Shown: positions 1 to 5,863, numbered from the stretch's first letter. The stretch: 5,863 nt of DNA from Verrucomicrobiota bacterium (GCA_025457725.1 JALOTU010000211.1:1-5863), one strand, 5' to 3'. Translations and numbers: made by a program. Notes: generated by a model not told the origin, from the sequence alone.

Positions 1-1
1 A

Positions 2-973
2 TTCGCCTACATGGACGACAGCAAGATTTACACGCCGGGCGAGGCGGCGGCGAAGGTGGCGCCGATCCTCAACGAGATCACGCGCAACACGGTGGAGCAT
101 TGTGGGAAGATTCGTTATTACGGTGGCGGGGTGCATTTGGATTCACGCCCGTTCAGCATGACGATGGCGCCGGGGAACCACATCGCGCACAACCATTTCA
201 ACGATCTCTCGCGCAACGGCGTGTTTGCCTTTCGCAACCAGGGCGGCAACGTGGTGGAATACAACCGCATCCACAACTGCATGCAAACGACCATTGACGG
301 GGCGGCGATCCACTTTGCCACCATGAACACCCTCAACGCGCCGAATTTCATCCTGAACAACTGGCTTTACGACATCTGGGGTTACGAGCAGAAGCCCGAC
401 GGCACTCCGGTTCGCCGGCTGGGCAACGGGGTGTTCCTCGACTGGGAAAGCAGCAACACCACGGTGAAGGACAACTGGATCTATAACTCGGTCAGTGGCG
501 CGGTGAAGGTCATCTGGAAGGGGAACCGGAATGTCGTGAACACCGGGAACATTTTCTCCAACACCACGATCATCCCGCCGTTTGTGGCGGAGGTGGGGCC
601 TGGCGGCACCGCTTCCAACGGCATCGACCTTGCCAACAACAAGTTCACCGGCAGCATCATCCATTACACGGACACCGCGCATTTCGCCACCACCGGCACG
701 TGGACGCCGGAGACCGCCGTCGGGATTGTGAACCTCTTTGAGTTCGACTTCCTCGTGGGCACCGCGGCGGCGCCCTCGGAGGCGGTCTACACCCTGCCGA
801 TCACCGAGGACGGCACGTATGAGATCTCGCTGCTCTACAAGCCCGGTGCCGACCGCGCCTCGAATGTGCCGATTGCCATCAAGCATGCCGAAGGCAAGGC
901 CAACCTCACTTGGAACATGCAGCAAGGATCCCCGCACGGTTTCGCGGTTGCGATTGGAACCTATCTTTCGTGA
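2..973 (+). CDS. Beta-helix (pectate-lyase-like) protein with golvesin-type module, 5'-partial and ended early by a frameshift
   Basis: The frame is open from the window edge (F-A-Y precede the first Met at 11), so the N-terminus and any signal peptide lie outside. Numbering from that Met, residues 55-215 carry repeated short strands with regularly spaced Asn/His turns (NHIAHNHF, NVVEYNRIHN, NFILNNWLYD, TTVKDNWIYN, NVVNTGNIFSN), the signature of a right-handed parallel beta-helix. Asp96 in TIDGAAIH and Asp144 in VFLDWE sit where beta-helix glycosidases such as GH141 carry acidic residues; that family call is only a hypothesis. Residues 217-320 begin a golvesin-C/Xly-type sandwich (DTAHFATTGTW, DGTYEISLLYKPGADRASNVP). 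The module stops prematurely at TGA 971-973 although its remaining strands are encoded just downstream in another frame. The protein probably acts outside the cytoplasm on polysaccharide. The beta-helix fold is clear; enzymatic activity and substrate are not. Confidence 0.8.
   Translation, partial: FAYMDDSKIYTPGEAAAKVAPILNEITRNTVEHCGKIRYYGGGVHLDSRPFSMTMAPGNHIAHNHFNDLSRNGVFAFRNQGGNVVEYNRIHNCMQTTIDGAAIHFATMNTLNAPNFILNNWLYDIWGYEQKPDGTPVRRLGNGVFLDWESSNTTVKDNWIYNSVSGAVKVIWKGNRNVVNTGNIFSNTTIIPPFVAEVGPGGTASNGIDLANNKFTGSIIHYTDTAHFATTGTWTPETAVGIVNLFEFDFLVGTAAAPSEAVYTLPITEDGTYEISLLYKPGADRASNVPIAIKHAEGKANLTWNMQQGSPHGFAVAIGTYLS
960..973 (+). other. Frameshift point joining the two halves of the beta-helix/golvesin gene
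   Basis: Upstream coding is in the frame of position 2; downstream coding is in the frame of position 1 (-1 direction). Adding one T to the short run TTT at 966-968 would turn the end of the upstream frame into GTYLFVKVGD, which reads smoothly into the rest of the golvesin module and removes the TGA at 971. No canonical X-XXY-YYZ slippery heptamer is visible in frame here, so a real one-base deletion or a sequencing/assembly error is likelier than programmed frameshifting. Confidence 0.75.
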
Positions 974-1434
974 AGGTCGGCGACCACGTCTCCATCGGAG
1001 CCGTGAGGCCAGCAGAGTCCCAAGCCCCGACCGTAACTGCGCTCGAAGGCATTCTGATGGATGAACGGGATGCCGATCTGGTGGGTGACTGGCAGGAGGG
1101 CAACACGAATCCCGTTATCCCGCCGGGATATCTCCACGATCGAGCCAACGCGAAAGGCAGGAATTCGCTGACGTTCAAGGTGAGGGTGAAGCAGCCCGGG
1201 GCCTACGCGATTAAACTCCTCTACCCGGCGCATCCCAACCGCTCGGTCAACACTCCGGTCCGTGTGACGGCGGGAGGTCAAACCCGGGAATTCAAGATCA
1301 ACCAGCGGCAGAGCGACGGGACCGGATTTGTCCTGGGGACGTTCAATCTTAATGATTCCGCCACCGTCGTGGTGGGCAACCAGAATACCAGTGGCTTTGT
1401 GGTGGTGGATGGGCTGCAGCTGACAGCCCAGTAG
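970..1434 (+). CDS. C-terminal golvesin-type modules of the beta-helix protein (downstream piece of the frameshifted gene)
   Basis: This is the -1 frame continuation of the preceding gene, taken here from GTG 970 where the frame resumes; it is probably not an independent gene. It first completes golvesin module 1 (VKVGDHVSIG, then APTVTALEGILM, matching the closing strand TSGFVVVDGLQL of module 2). It then encodes a complete second module: DERDADLVGDW, GYLHDRANAKG, PGAYAIKLLYPAHPNRSVNTPVRV, DGTGFVLGTFNL and the closing strand just before TAG 1432-1434. The NRSVNTPV/DRASNVPI and GTF/GTY correspondence between modules shows a tandem duplication at protein level. Golvesin-C-like domains are common C-terminal, probably carbohydrate- or surface-binding, modules of secreted enzymes. 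ATG 1057, at the module boundary with GAAGG at 1045-1049, could in principle reinitiate, but this may be chance. A longer open frame from ATG 910 contains only out-of-frame residues before about 964. Confidence 0.7.
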   Translation: MKVGDHVSIGAVRPAESQAPTVTALEGILMDERDADLVGDWQEGNTNPVIPPGYLHDRANAKGRNSLTFKVRVKQPGAYAIKLLYPAHPNRSVNTPVRVTAGGQTREFKINQRQSDGTGFVLGTFNLNDSATVVVGNQNTSGFVVVDGLQLTAQ

Positions 1435-1497
1435 GCTCTCAGTGCGGATGGGCATAAGATCGATGGCAATTGTCCTTGAACAGAAAGAGTGGAAGCG
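1435..1497 (+). other. Intergenic gap before the sugar-oxidation operon
   Basis: This 63-base gap is the only noticeable non-coding space between the beta-helix gene and the operon. I see no GC stem followed by a T-run, so no intrinsic terminator. TAAGAT at 1455-1460 resembles a -10 box but has no -35 partner. GATGG occurs twice (1447 and 1462), and CAATTG at 1467-1472 is a small palindrome; both are too short to call an operator. The purine run AGAAAGAG at 1482-1489 serves as the ribosome binding site of the next gene. Read-through from the upstream gene is possible. Confidence 0.4.
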
Positions 1498-2517
1498 ATG
1501 AAAACATATTTGCTGTACGGTGCGAAAGATATCCGGCTGGATGAGAAATCGACACCGGAACCCGGAGCGGGACAGGTTCTTCTGGCCCCGAAATTCACCG
1601 GCATCTGTGGCTCCGATGTTCACTACTATCAGCATGGATACTGCGGCCGCTTTGTCCCGAAACGACCTTTCGCGCTCGGGCATGAATTCTCGGGCGTGAT
1701 TTGCGGCATGGGCCCGGATGTTCAGGGGTTGAGTGTGGGCGATGAGGTGGTGGTGGATCCCTCCATGCCTTGCGGTTCCTGCCGGCACTGCCGCAGCGGC
1801 CAATACAACCTCTGCCAGGCGATGAAATACTTCGGGTCAGCCAGCTGTGATCCGCACATTGACGGATCCCTGGCCCAATATGTGACCGCGCCCGCAGCAA
1901 ACTGCCATATCCTTCCCGCCGGCATCAGCCTGTCCCAGGCCGCCCTGCTGGAACCGCTGTGTGTCGCCATGCACGCCGTCCGGCAGGCGAAGGAAATCGC
2001 CGGTGCATCCGTGCTCATCACCGGGGGCGGTCCGATCGGCCAGCTGATTCTCCGCGTCGTCCGGGCTTTTGGCGCCCTGAAGGTTGCCGTCAGCGACGTG
2101 GATGAATTCGCCCGTGCGTTTGCGTTGAAGAGTGGGGCCGATGCGGTGATCAATCCTCTTGAAGAAGGGGCATGGAAGTCCTGCGACGGCTACGATGTCG
2201 TGTTTGAAGCGTCGGGGGTTCCTTCGGCTCTGGCCAATGGGCTTGAGATGGCCCATCGCGGCGGCTCCGTCGTGCTGGTTGGGACGCTGCCGGAGACGTT
2301 TCCCATTCCTGGAAATCTGATCATGAACCGGCAGTTGCAGGTGTTGGGCTCCTTCCGTTTTGCCAACGTCTTTGAGAAAGCTCTCGCCATGGTCGCGGCG
2401 GGGATCATCAACCTGGATGGAATTGTCACCGCGACTTACGGTTTCGCCGAAGTTCCCCAAGCCATGCAGCGAGCCCTCAGCAAGGACCGGGTCATAAAAG
2501 TTCAGGTGGCGTCATGA
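1498..2517 (+). CDS. Zinc-dependent medium-chain dehydrogenase, L-idonate/L-galactonate 5-dehydrogenase-like
   Basis: This 339-residue protein is of normal length for the zinc-dependent MDR family. Likely catalytic zinc ligands are Cys37 (GICGSD), His62-Glu63 (GHE) and Glu152 (LLEP). The structural zinc quartet is Cys92, Cys95, Cys98 and Cys106. The Rossmann motif GGGPIG is at 176-181, and Asp200 at the end of the second strand suggests NAD preference. HYYQHG, FGSA, PHIDG and GSFRF (284-288) match my recollection of E. coli L-idonate 5-dehydrogenase. The inferred job is NAD-dependent oxidation of an aldonate at C5 in the cytoplasm, for example L-galactonate to D-tagaturonate, after the lactonase encoded two genes on. 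ATG 1498 is chosen because AGAAAGAG lies 8 bases upstream; the alternative GTG 1489 has no good site and adds three residues. The stop overlaps the next start as ATGA. Other polyol or sugar-acid substrates are possible. Confidence 0.88.
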   Translation: MKTYLLYGAKDIRLDEKSTPEPGAGQVLLAPKFTGICGSDVHYYQHGYCGRFVPKRPFALGHEFSGVICGMGPDVQGLSVGDEVVVDPSMPCGSCRHCRSGQYNLCQAMKYFGSASCDPHIDGSLAQYVTAPAANCHILPAGISLSQAALLEPLCVAMHAVRQAKEIAGASVLITGGGPIGQLILRVVRAFGALKVAVSDVDEFARAFALKSGADAVINPLEEGAWKSCDGYDVVFEASGVPSALANGLEMAHRGGSVVLVGTLPETFPIPGNLIMNRQLQVLGSFRFANVFEKALAMVAAGIINLDGIVTATYGFAEVPQAMQRALSKDRVIKVQVAS

Positions 2518-3449
2518 AATACCGTTCGTTGGGCAGGACCGGACTCAAGGTATCCAGCCTGAGTTTCGGCGCTTCTTCGCTCGGCGGGGTCTTTCACGAC
2601 GTGGAGGAAACAGACGCAATCCGCGCCGTGCGCGCCGCGCTCGACCTGGGGGTCAATTACTTCGACGTCGCCCCGGCCTACGGCGGCACGCGCTCGGAGA
2701 GGGTGCTGGGCAAGGCGCTCCGCGGCATCCCGCGCGACCGCTATTTCCTGTCCACGAAAGTCGGCAAATACACGGACCCGGGAAAGTATGGCGACGATAC
2801 GCTCGATTACTCGCGCGACCGCATCCGGCGCTCGATTGATGAAAGCGCCGCGCGGCTCGGAACGGACTACTTTGACATCATTCACATCCACGACATCGAG
2901 TATCAGGATCGGCAGCACACCGAATGGGCGCTGACCGAGGGCTTCGAGGCCGTGACGGAACTGAAGCGCGAAGGACGCATCGGCGCGGTGAGCTTCGGCA
3001 TCTATCCCATGGACTTGTGGCGGCGCATTTTCACGACGCTGCCATTGGATGCGGCGTTGGTGCACAACCACTATTGCCTCCATGACACGCGGCTGCTGGA
3101 GCTGCTGCCGCTGGCGCGTGAAAAGGGCATCGGCCTCATCAACGGCTCACCCTTCGGCAGCGGGCTGCTGACCGATCGCGGGCCGGCGGACTGGCATCCG
3201 GCAACACCCGAACAGCGCGCCCTTTTCAAACAGGCCGCGGAGTATTGTGCCGCGCAGGGCACGGGTATTGCCAAACTCGCGCTCCAGTTCTCCTCCCAGC
3301 ACCCGGACATTCCAACGACGATGTTCAGCAGCTCCAGCGCGGAGTCGGTGAAACGCAATGTTGGCTGGGCCGCGGAGCCCTTTGACCCCGCTTTGGTGGC
3401 GAAGGTCCGGCAGATCCTCCAACCCGTCGCCCTCATTGATTGGTTCTGA
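2514..3449 (+). CDS. Aldo/keto reductase, L-galactose/L-fucose (D-threo-aldose) 1-dehydrogenase-like
   Basis: This 311-residue protein is a full-length aldo/keto reductase barrel. The tetrad is Asp51 and Tyr56 (FDVAPAYGG), Lys82 (STKVGKY) and His126 (IHIHDIE). The opening LGRTGLKVSSLSFGASSLG is typical of the family. The segments HIHDIE and GLLTDRGPADWHP (217-229) closely resemble plant L-galactose dehydrogenase as I remember it, a group that also includes bacterial L-fucose/D-threo-aldose dehydrogenases. It is expected to oxidise the aldose at C1 to the aldonolactone with NAD(P)+ in the cytoplasm, supplying the lactonase encoded directly downstream. The start overlaps the previous stop by four bases (ATGA), with AGGTGG at 2504-2509, so translation is probably coupled. 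Whether the substrate is L-galactose, L-fucose or another aldose of the same configuration cannot be read from sequence. Confidence 0.9.
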   Translation: MKYRSLGRTGLKVSSLSFGASSLGGVFHDVEETDAIRAVRAALDLGVNYFDVAPAYGGTRSERVLGKALRGIPRDRYFLSTKVGKYTDPGKYGDDTLDYSRDRIRRSIDESAARLGTDYFDIIHIHDIEYQDRQHTEWALTEGFEAVTELKREGRIGAVSFGIYPMDLWRRIFTTLPLDAALVHNHYCLHDTRLLELLPLAREKGIGLINGSPFGSGLLTDRGPADWHPATPEQRALFKQAAEYCAAQGTGIAKLALQFSSQHPDIPTTMFSSSSAESVKRNVGWAAEPFDPALVAKVRQILQPVALIDWF

Positions 3450-4321
3450 TGAAAATCGACTCCCACCAACATTTCTGGAAATACAATGACACCGACTACG
3501 TCTGGATGTCGGACAAATACGCCTATTGCCGGAGAGATTTCCTGCCGGCCGACCTGGCCCCGTTGTTGGAGGCCGGTCAATTGGAGGGCAGTATCGCCGT
3601 GCAGGCCCGGCAGTTCGTCAAGGAGACCGACTTCCTGCTGGAGCTGGCGGAGGCCAACCCCTTCATCAAGGGCGTGGTGGGATGGATTCCCCTCTGCGAT
3701 GCGGGCGTCGAGCGTCACCTGGAAAAGTATGCCGGCCAGGAGAAGATTGTCGGCTTCCGTCATGTCGTTCACGATGAGGCCGACGACCAGTTCATTCTGC
3801 GGCCCGATTTTAACGCCGGCATCAAGGCCTTGAGCCGTTACCCGCTGTGCTACGACGTCCTGATTTTCGAGCGCCACCTGCCGCAGACCATAAAGTTTGT
3901 GGACCAGCATCCTGGTGTGCGGCTCGTGATTGATCACATTGCCAAACCCCGCATTCGCCGTGAGAGCTTCGACCAGGCCTGGGCCGCGAATATCAAACGC
4001 CTGGCGCAGCGCGAACACGTCACCTGCAAGCTGTCCGGCATGGTCACCGAAGCCGAGGACGACACGTGGGACACAGCGCTGCTAAAACCCTACTTTGAGA
4101 CTGTGCTGGCTGCGTTCGGCCCCGAGCGACTCATGTTCGGCTCCGACTGGCCGGTCTGTCTGATGCGCAGCACCCACACGCAGTGGGTGGACACGGTGCG
4201 CTCGCTCATTGCGCCGCTCTCTGGGTCGGAACAAGCCGCCATCATGGGAGGCACGGCGGAGCGCGTCTATCTGCGGGATCGCTCAACGCGGGTGCGGCGG
4301 AATGCGCCAACCAAACCTTAA
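3449..4321 (+). CDS. Amidohydrolase-family sugar lactonase (L-fuconolactonase / L-galactonolactonase type)
   Basis: This 290-residue protein of the amidohydrolase_2 / COG3618 family starts directly with the metal motif His6-x-His8 (DSHQHFW). Family landmarks follow: GWIPL (78-82), GFRHVVHD (102-109), DHIAKP (162-167) and the late Asp233 in MFGSDWPV. Characterised relatives hydrolyse 1,4- or 1,5-aldonolactones such as L-fuconolactone, L-rhamnonolactone and L-galactonolactone. Here it should open the lactone made by the preceding aldo/keto reductase and deliver the aldonate to the MDR dehydrogenase. ATG 3449 is chosen because it overlaps the upstream stop as TGATG and puts the HxH motif at the expected N-terminal position. 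It has no clear Shine-Dalgarno sequence, consistent with coupling; TTG 3440 would add only three residues. The C-terminal tail after YLRDR is basic and probably not conserved. Exact lactone unknown. Confidence 0.9.
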   Translation: MKIDSHQHFWKYNDTDYVWMSDKYAYCRRDFLPADLAPLLEAGQLEGSIAVQARQFVKETDFLLELAEANPFIKGVVGWIPLCDAGVERHLEKYAGQEKIVGFRHVVHDEADDQFILRPDFNAGIKALSRYPLCYDVLIFERHLPQTIKFVDQHPGVRLVIDHIAKPRIRRESFDQAWAANIKRLAQREHVTCKLSGMVTEAEDDTWDTALLKPYFETVLAAFGPERLMFGSDWPVCLMRSTHTQWVDTVRSLIAPLSGSEQAAIMGGTAERVYLRDRSTRVRRNAPTKP

Positions 4322-4330
4322 GGTCACCGT

Positions 4331-4334
4331 GGAG
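4331..4334 (+). promoter_or_regulatory. Ribosome binding site of the mutarotase gene
   Basis: GGAG lies 5 bases before ATG 4340 and supports that start. The later in-frame ATG 4385 has its nearest GGAG (4367-4370) 14 bases away, which is too far to be efficient. Confidence 0.45.
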
Positions 4335-4339
4335 CAGAC

Positions 4340-4717
4340 ATGAGGAGCAGGACACACCAAAGCACCGGAGACGGCGTCAAGCGCATGGGCATGGTGATCA
4401 AGTTGAAGCCCGAGTGTGTGGCAAAGTACCGTGAGTTGCATGCCGACGGCAACCCGGGCGTGCGGGATCTTCTGGCCAAATATCACCTGGAAAACTTCAG
4501 CATCTTTCTGCGCCGGATTGGCGAGGAGTGGTTTGAGTTCGGATACTGCGAATACCGCGGTGCCGACTTCGAGTCTGACATGGCGGCGCTGGCGGCGGAG
4601 CCGCGCAATCAGGCGTGGCTCGAGGTCTGCGATCCCATGCAACTTCCCTTGGACGGGGAGAACGGCTGGGCCGTGATGGAACAGGTTTATTACAACAGCG
4701 GTGCGACCCCGCCTTGA
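4340..4717 (+). CDS. L-rhamnose mutarotase family protein (RhaM/YiiL-like), probable sugar mutarotase
   Basis: This 125-residue protein belongs to the small dimeric ferredoxin-like RhaM family, which interconverts alpha and beta anomers of L-rhamnose or L-fucose. The core begins at VKRMGMVIKLKPE (13-25). Tyr30 and His34 (YRELH) align with Tyr18 and the catalytic His22 of E. coli RhaM; NFSIFL, FGYCEY and EQVYYN match the remaining strands. The usual Trp-Pro after the catalytic His is replaced by Asn-Pro (GNPGV), a subfamily feature rather than a defect. About 12 extra N-terminal residues (MRSRTHQSTGDG) make it longer than E. coli RhaM; starting at ATG 4385 would give 110 residues, but ATG 4340 has the better ribosome binding site. 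It lies 18 bases after the lactonase gene and is most likely the operon's fourth member, providing the anomer used by the aldose dehydrogenase. Substrate specificity is inferred from context only. Confidence 0.87.
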   Translation: MRSRTHQSTGDGVKRMGMVIKLKPECVAKYRELHADGNPGVRDLLAKYHLENFSIFLRRIGEEWFEFGYCEYRGADFESDMAALAAEPRNQAWLEVCDPMQLPLDGENGWAVMEQVYYNSGATPP

Positions 4718-4750
4718 CAGCAATCTCCCCATGATCAAGGCATATTCCCA

Positions 4751-4755
4751 AAAGG
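4751..4755 (+). promoter_or_regulatory. Ribosome binding site favouring start 4761
   Basis: AAAGG stands 5 bases before ATG 4761. The upstream in-frame ATG 4731 is preceded by a C-rich stretch with no Shine-Dalgarno match, and ATG 4782 has only AGAAAG. This site therefore decides the start of the secreted LamG protein. Confidence 0.4.
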
Positions 4756-4760
4756 CGGCA

Positions 4761-5863
4761 ATGAAGCAGACAGAAAGACGAATGAACCCGGATCCAACAA
4801 TAGTTCTCCCTGAACTGCGGAGCGCCCTGTGGCCATTCGCATCCGTGACCCTGCTGGCAGCGCTGTTTGTTGCGACTGAACCCGCGCAGGCCCTGGCCGC
4901 CGAGTTCCATGCCTACTATTCGCGGGTCGATTCCGGCGAGCCTTTCGAGAAATTCTCCCGCACGGGCGACTACGCGGACATCATCGTGAAGCTGGGGGCG
5001 CCGGAAGGGAAACTGGTGTTCTGGCGCGGATCGAGTTATCTCCCCTACTGGGAAACAGCCAAAGGCAAATGGTATCTCGATGAGATCGTGCCCCGGCGCG
5101 GGGATGGCGAAGGCAAGCAGCACGACCGGGTCAATGCGTTTGCGCGCGTGGCCTTGGTGGATAGCACGCCCGGGCGGATACTGATTGACTGGCGCTACCT
5201 GCCGGAGTTCAGGGGCGGAAACCCCTACCAAGGGATGGACCCCACCCGGTTCGTGGAAGAGCAGTTCGAGGTGTTTCCCGATGGAAAAATCATACGCACC
5301 ATCAAGCAGGGCACGCCCAAGATTGATGATTGGAACGATCCGCTGAACCATGTCACGCAGGTCCTGCAACTCTCCGGGGACGGCCTTCGCGAAATCTCCC
5401 GCACGGAGCCTGGGCATTCGCCTCCGGCAAAACCCGTGGTGGGCAACCCCTTGCGGGGCGCTGCCGTGATTCGGCCTGCGCGGGAATGGCGGTTTGACGA
5501 GGCGGCGGGTGATCGCGCAGGGGAAAGCATCACGGGCGAGCCAAGTGACATCGCCGGCCACAAGAGCCTGTGGCGCAAAGGCGTGTCCGGCACCTGCCTG
5601 CAATTCGACGGCTACAACACGGTGGTTTTGCTGCCGGCCGCCCAGGCTCCGGCCATTGCGGGAGGGCTGACGCTGGAGGGTTGGTTCGCCATTGGCGCCT
5701 ATCCCTGGAATTGGGCCCCCATTGTCCAGCAGGGCGATGACACGGGATATTTTCTTGGCGTGGACGCTCAGGGACGGGCCGGTTTCAAACTGAAAGTCGG
5801 CGACACCTGGCAGGAGTTGGTTGCCACGAATGTGCTGGAACGATTTCATTGGCAACATGCTGC
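4761..5863 (+). CDS. Secreted LamG-domain protein with an unrecognised N-terminal region, 3'-partial
   Basis: The frame stays open to the window edge, giving at least 367 residues. Residues 1-23 form a long charged n-region, 24-38 (WPFASVTLLAALFVA) a hydrophobic core, and ALA before AEF at 44-46 a plausible signal peptidase I site, so the protein is exported. Residues 47 to about 238 are rich in Trp/Tyr and beta-strand-like (AYYSRVDSGEPFEKFSR, LVFWRGSSYLPYW, ILIDWRYLPEF, FEVFPDGKIIRTI); I do not recognise a named family. From about 242 a LamG/concanavalin-like jelly roll begins (EWRFDEAAGD, GVSGTCLQFDGYNTVVLL, LTLEGWFAI, PIVQQGDDTGYFLGVD, FHWQHA) and is cut off by the window. Such proteins are common surface or secreted factors in polysaccharide degraders. 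ATG 4731 and ATG 4782 are alternative starts. The 43-base gap after the mutarotase gene allows co-transcription. A catalytic domain may follow outside the window. Confidence 0.82.
   Translation, partial: MKQTERRMNPDPTIVLPELRSALWPFASVTLLAALFVATEPAQALAAEFHAYYSRVDSGEPFEKFSRTGDYADIIVKLGAPEGKLVFWRGSSYLPYWETAKGKWYLDEIVPRRGDGEGKQHDRVNAFARVALVDSTPGRILIDWRYLPEFRGGNPYQGMDPTRFVEEQFEVFPDGKIIRTIKQGTPKIDDWNDPLNHVTQVLQLSGDGLREISRTEPGHSPPAKPVVGNPLRGAAVIRPAREWRFDEAAGDRAGESITGEPSDIAGHKSLWRKGVSGTCLQFDGYNTVVLLPAAQAPAIAGGLTLEGWFAIGAYPWNWAPIVQQGDDTGYFLGVDAQGRAGFKLKVGDTWQELVATNVLERFHWQHA

Noticed and set aside
143..937. Open frame of 264 codons on the minus strand opposite the beta-helix
   Set aside because: The product is a Val/Arg/Gly-rich shadow without motifs, while the + strand shows clear beta-helix repeats.
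960..973. Programmed -1 ribosomal frameshift site
   Set aside because: There is no X-XXY-YYZ heptamer in the right frame and no obvious stimulatory stem immediately downstream. A lost base explains the data more simply.
1435..1497. Terminator or operator between the beta-helix gene and the operon
   Set aside because: No stem with a T-run exists, and the short GATGG repeat and CAATTG palindrome are at chance level for this length.
961..1803. Open frame of 280 codons on the minus strand covering the frameshift, the intergenic gap and the dehydrogenase start
   Set aside because: Low-complexity composition and no recognisable domain; the + strand evidence here is strong on both sides of the gap.
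3071..4018. Open frame of 315 codons on the minus strand
   Set aside because: It runs opposite parts of two well-supported enzymes and crosses their junction. No family motif is visible.
4714..4746. Perfect TTGACA (4714-4719) as a possible -35 box for the LamG gene
   Set aside because: The only -10-like hexamer, CATATT at 4741-4746, is 21 bases away, which is too far, and TTGACA overlaps the mutarotase stop codon, so chance is likely.
4497..5858. Long open frame of 453 codons on the minus strand
   Set aside because: It lies opposite the mutarotase and the secreted LamG protein, spans the gap between them, and its product is Arg/His/Pro-rich with no domain. The + strand carries a signal peptide and LamG motifs, so this is a high-GC shadow.

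Overview
The window comes from a GC-rich (about 60% by eye) carbohydrate-degrading bacterium. A secreted beta-helix protein with golvesin-type modules, a secreted LamG protein and a sugar-oxidation operon together suggest a member of the Planctomycetes-Verrucomicrobia-Lentisphaerae group. This is an inference from protein style, since no rRNA or other marker gene is present. All genes are on the + strand, packed tightly, and both ends of the window cut through a gene. I see no tRNA, rRNA, CRISPR array, insertion sequence, riboswitch or convincing terminator, and no gene-free stretch longer than about 60 bases.

Region 1 (2-1434) is the 3' part of a gene for an extracellular right-handed parallel beta-helix protein, probably a polysaccharide-active enzyme, followed by two tandem golvesin-C-type beta-sandwich modules. 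The reading frame is broken around 960-973, inside the first module. Everything downstream continues in the -1 frame, so the gene is frameshifted or the sequence has lost one base.

Region 2 (1498-4717) is a compact four-gene operon: a zinc-dependent medium-chain dehydrogenase like L-idonate/L-galactonate 5-dehydrogenase, an aldo/keto reductase like L-galactose/L-fucose 1-dehydrogenase, an amidohydrolase-family sugar lactonase, and an L-rhamnose-mutarotase-family protein. The first three overlap at ATGA and TGATG junctions. Together they form a coherent non-phosphorylating oxidation route: anomer exchange, oxidation of the aldose to the lactone, hydrolysis to the aldonate, then oxidation of the aldonate at C5. 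The closest precedent I know is the L-galactose to D-tagaturonate pathway of Bacteroides vulgatus. L-fucose or L-rhamnose remain possible substrates. No acid-sugar dehydratase, aldolase, kinase or transporter lies in the window.

Region 3 (4761 to the end) is the 5' part of a gene for a secreted protein. It has a signal peptide, an unrecognised N-terminal region of about 190 residues and the beginning of a LamG-like jelly-roll domain. The two secreted proteins flanking a sugar-oxidation operon suggest a polysaccharide-utilisation locus that releases a sugar such as L-galactose or L-fucose outside the cytoplasm and oxidises it inside.
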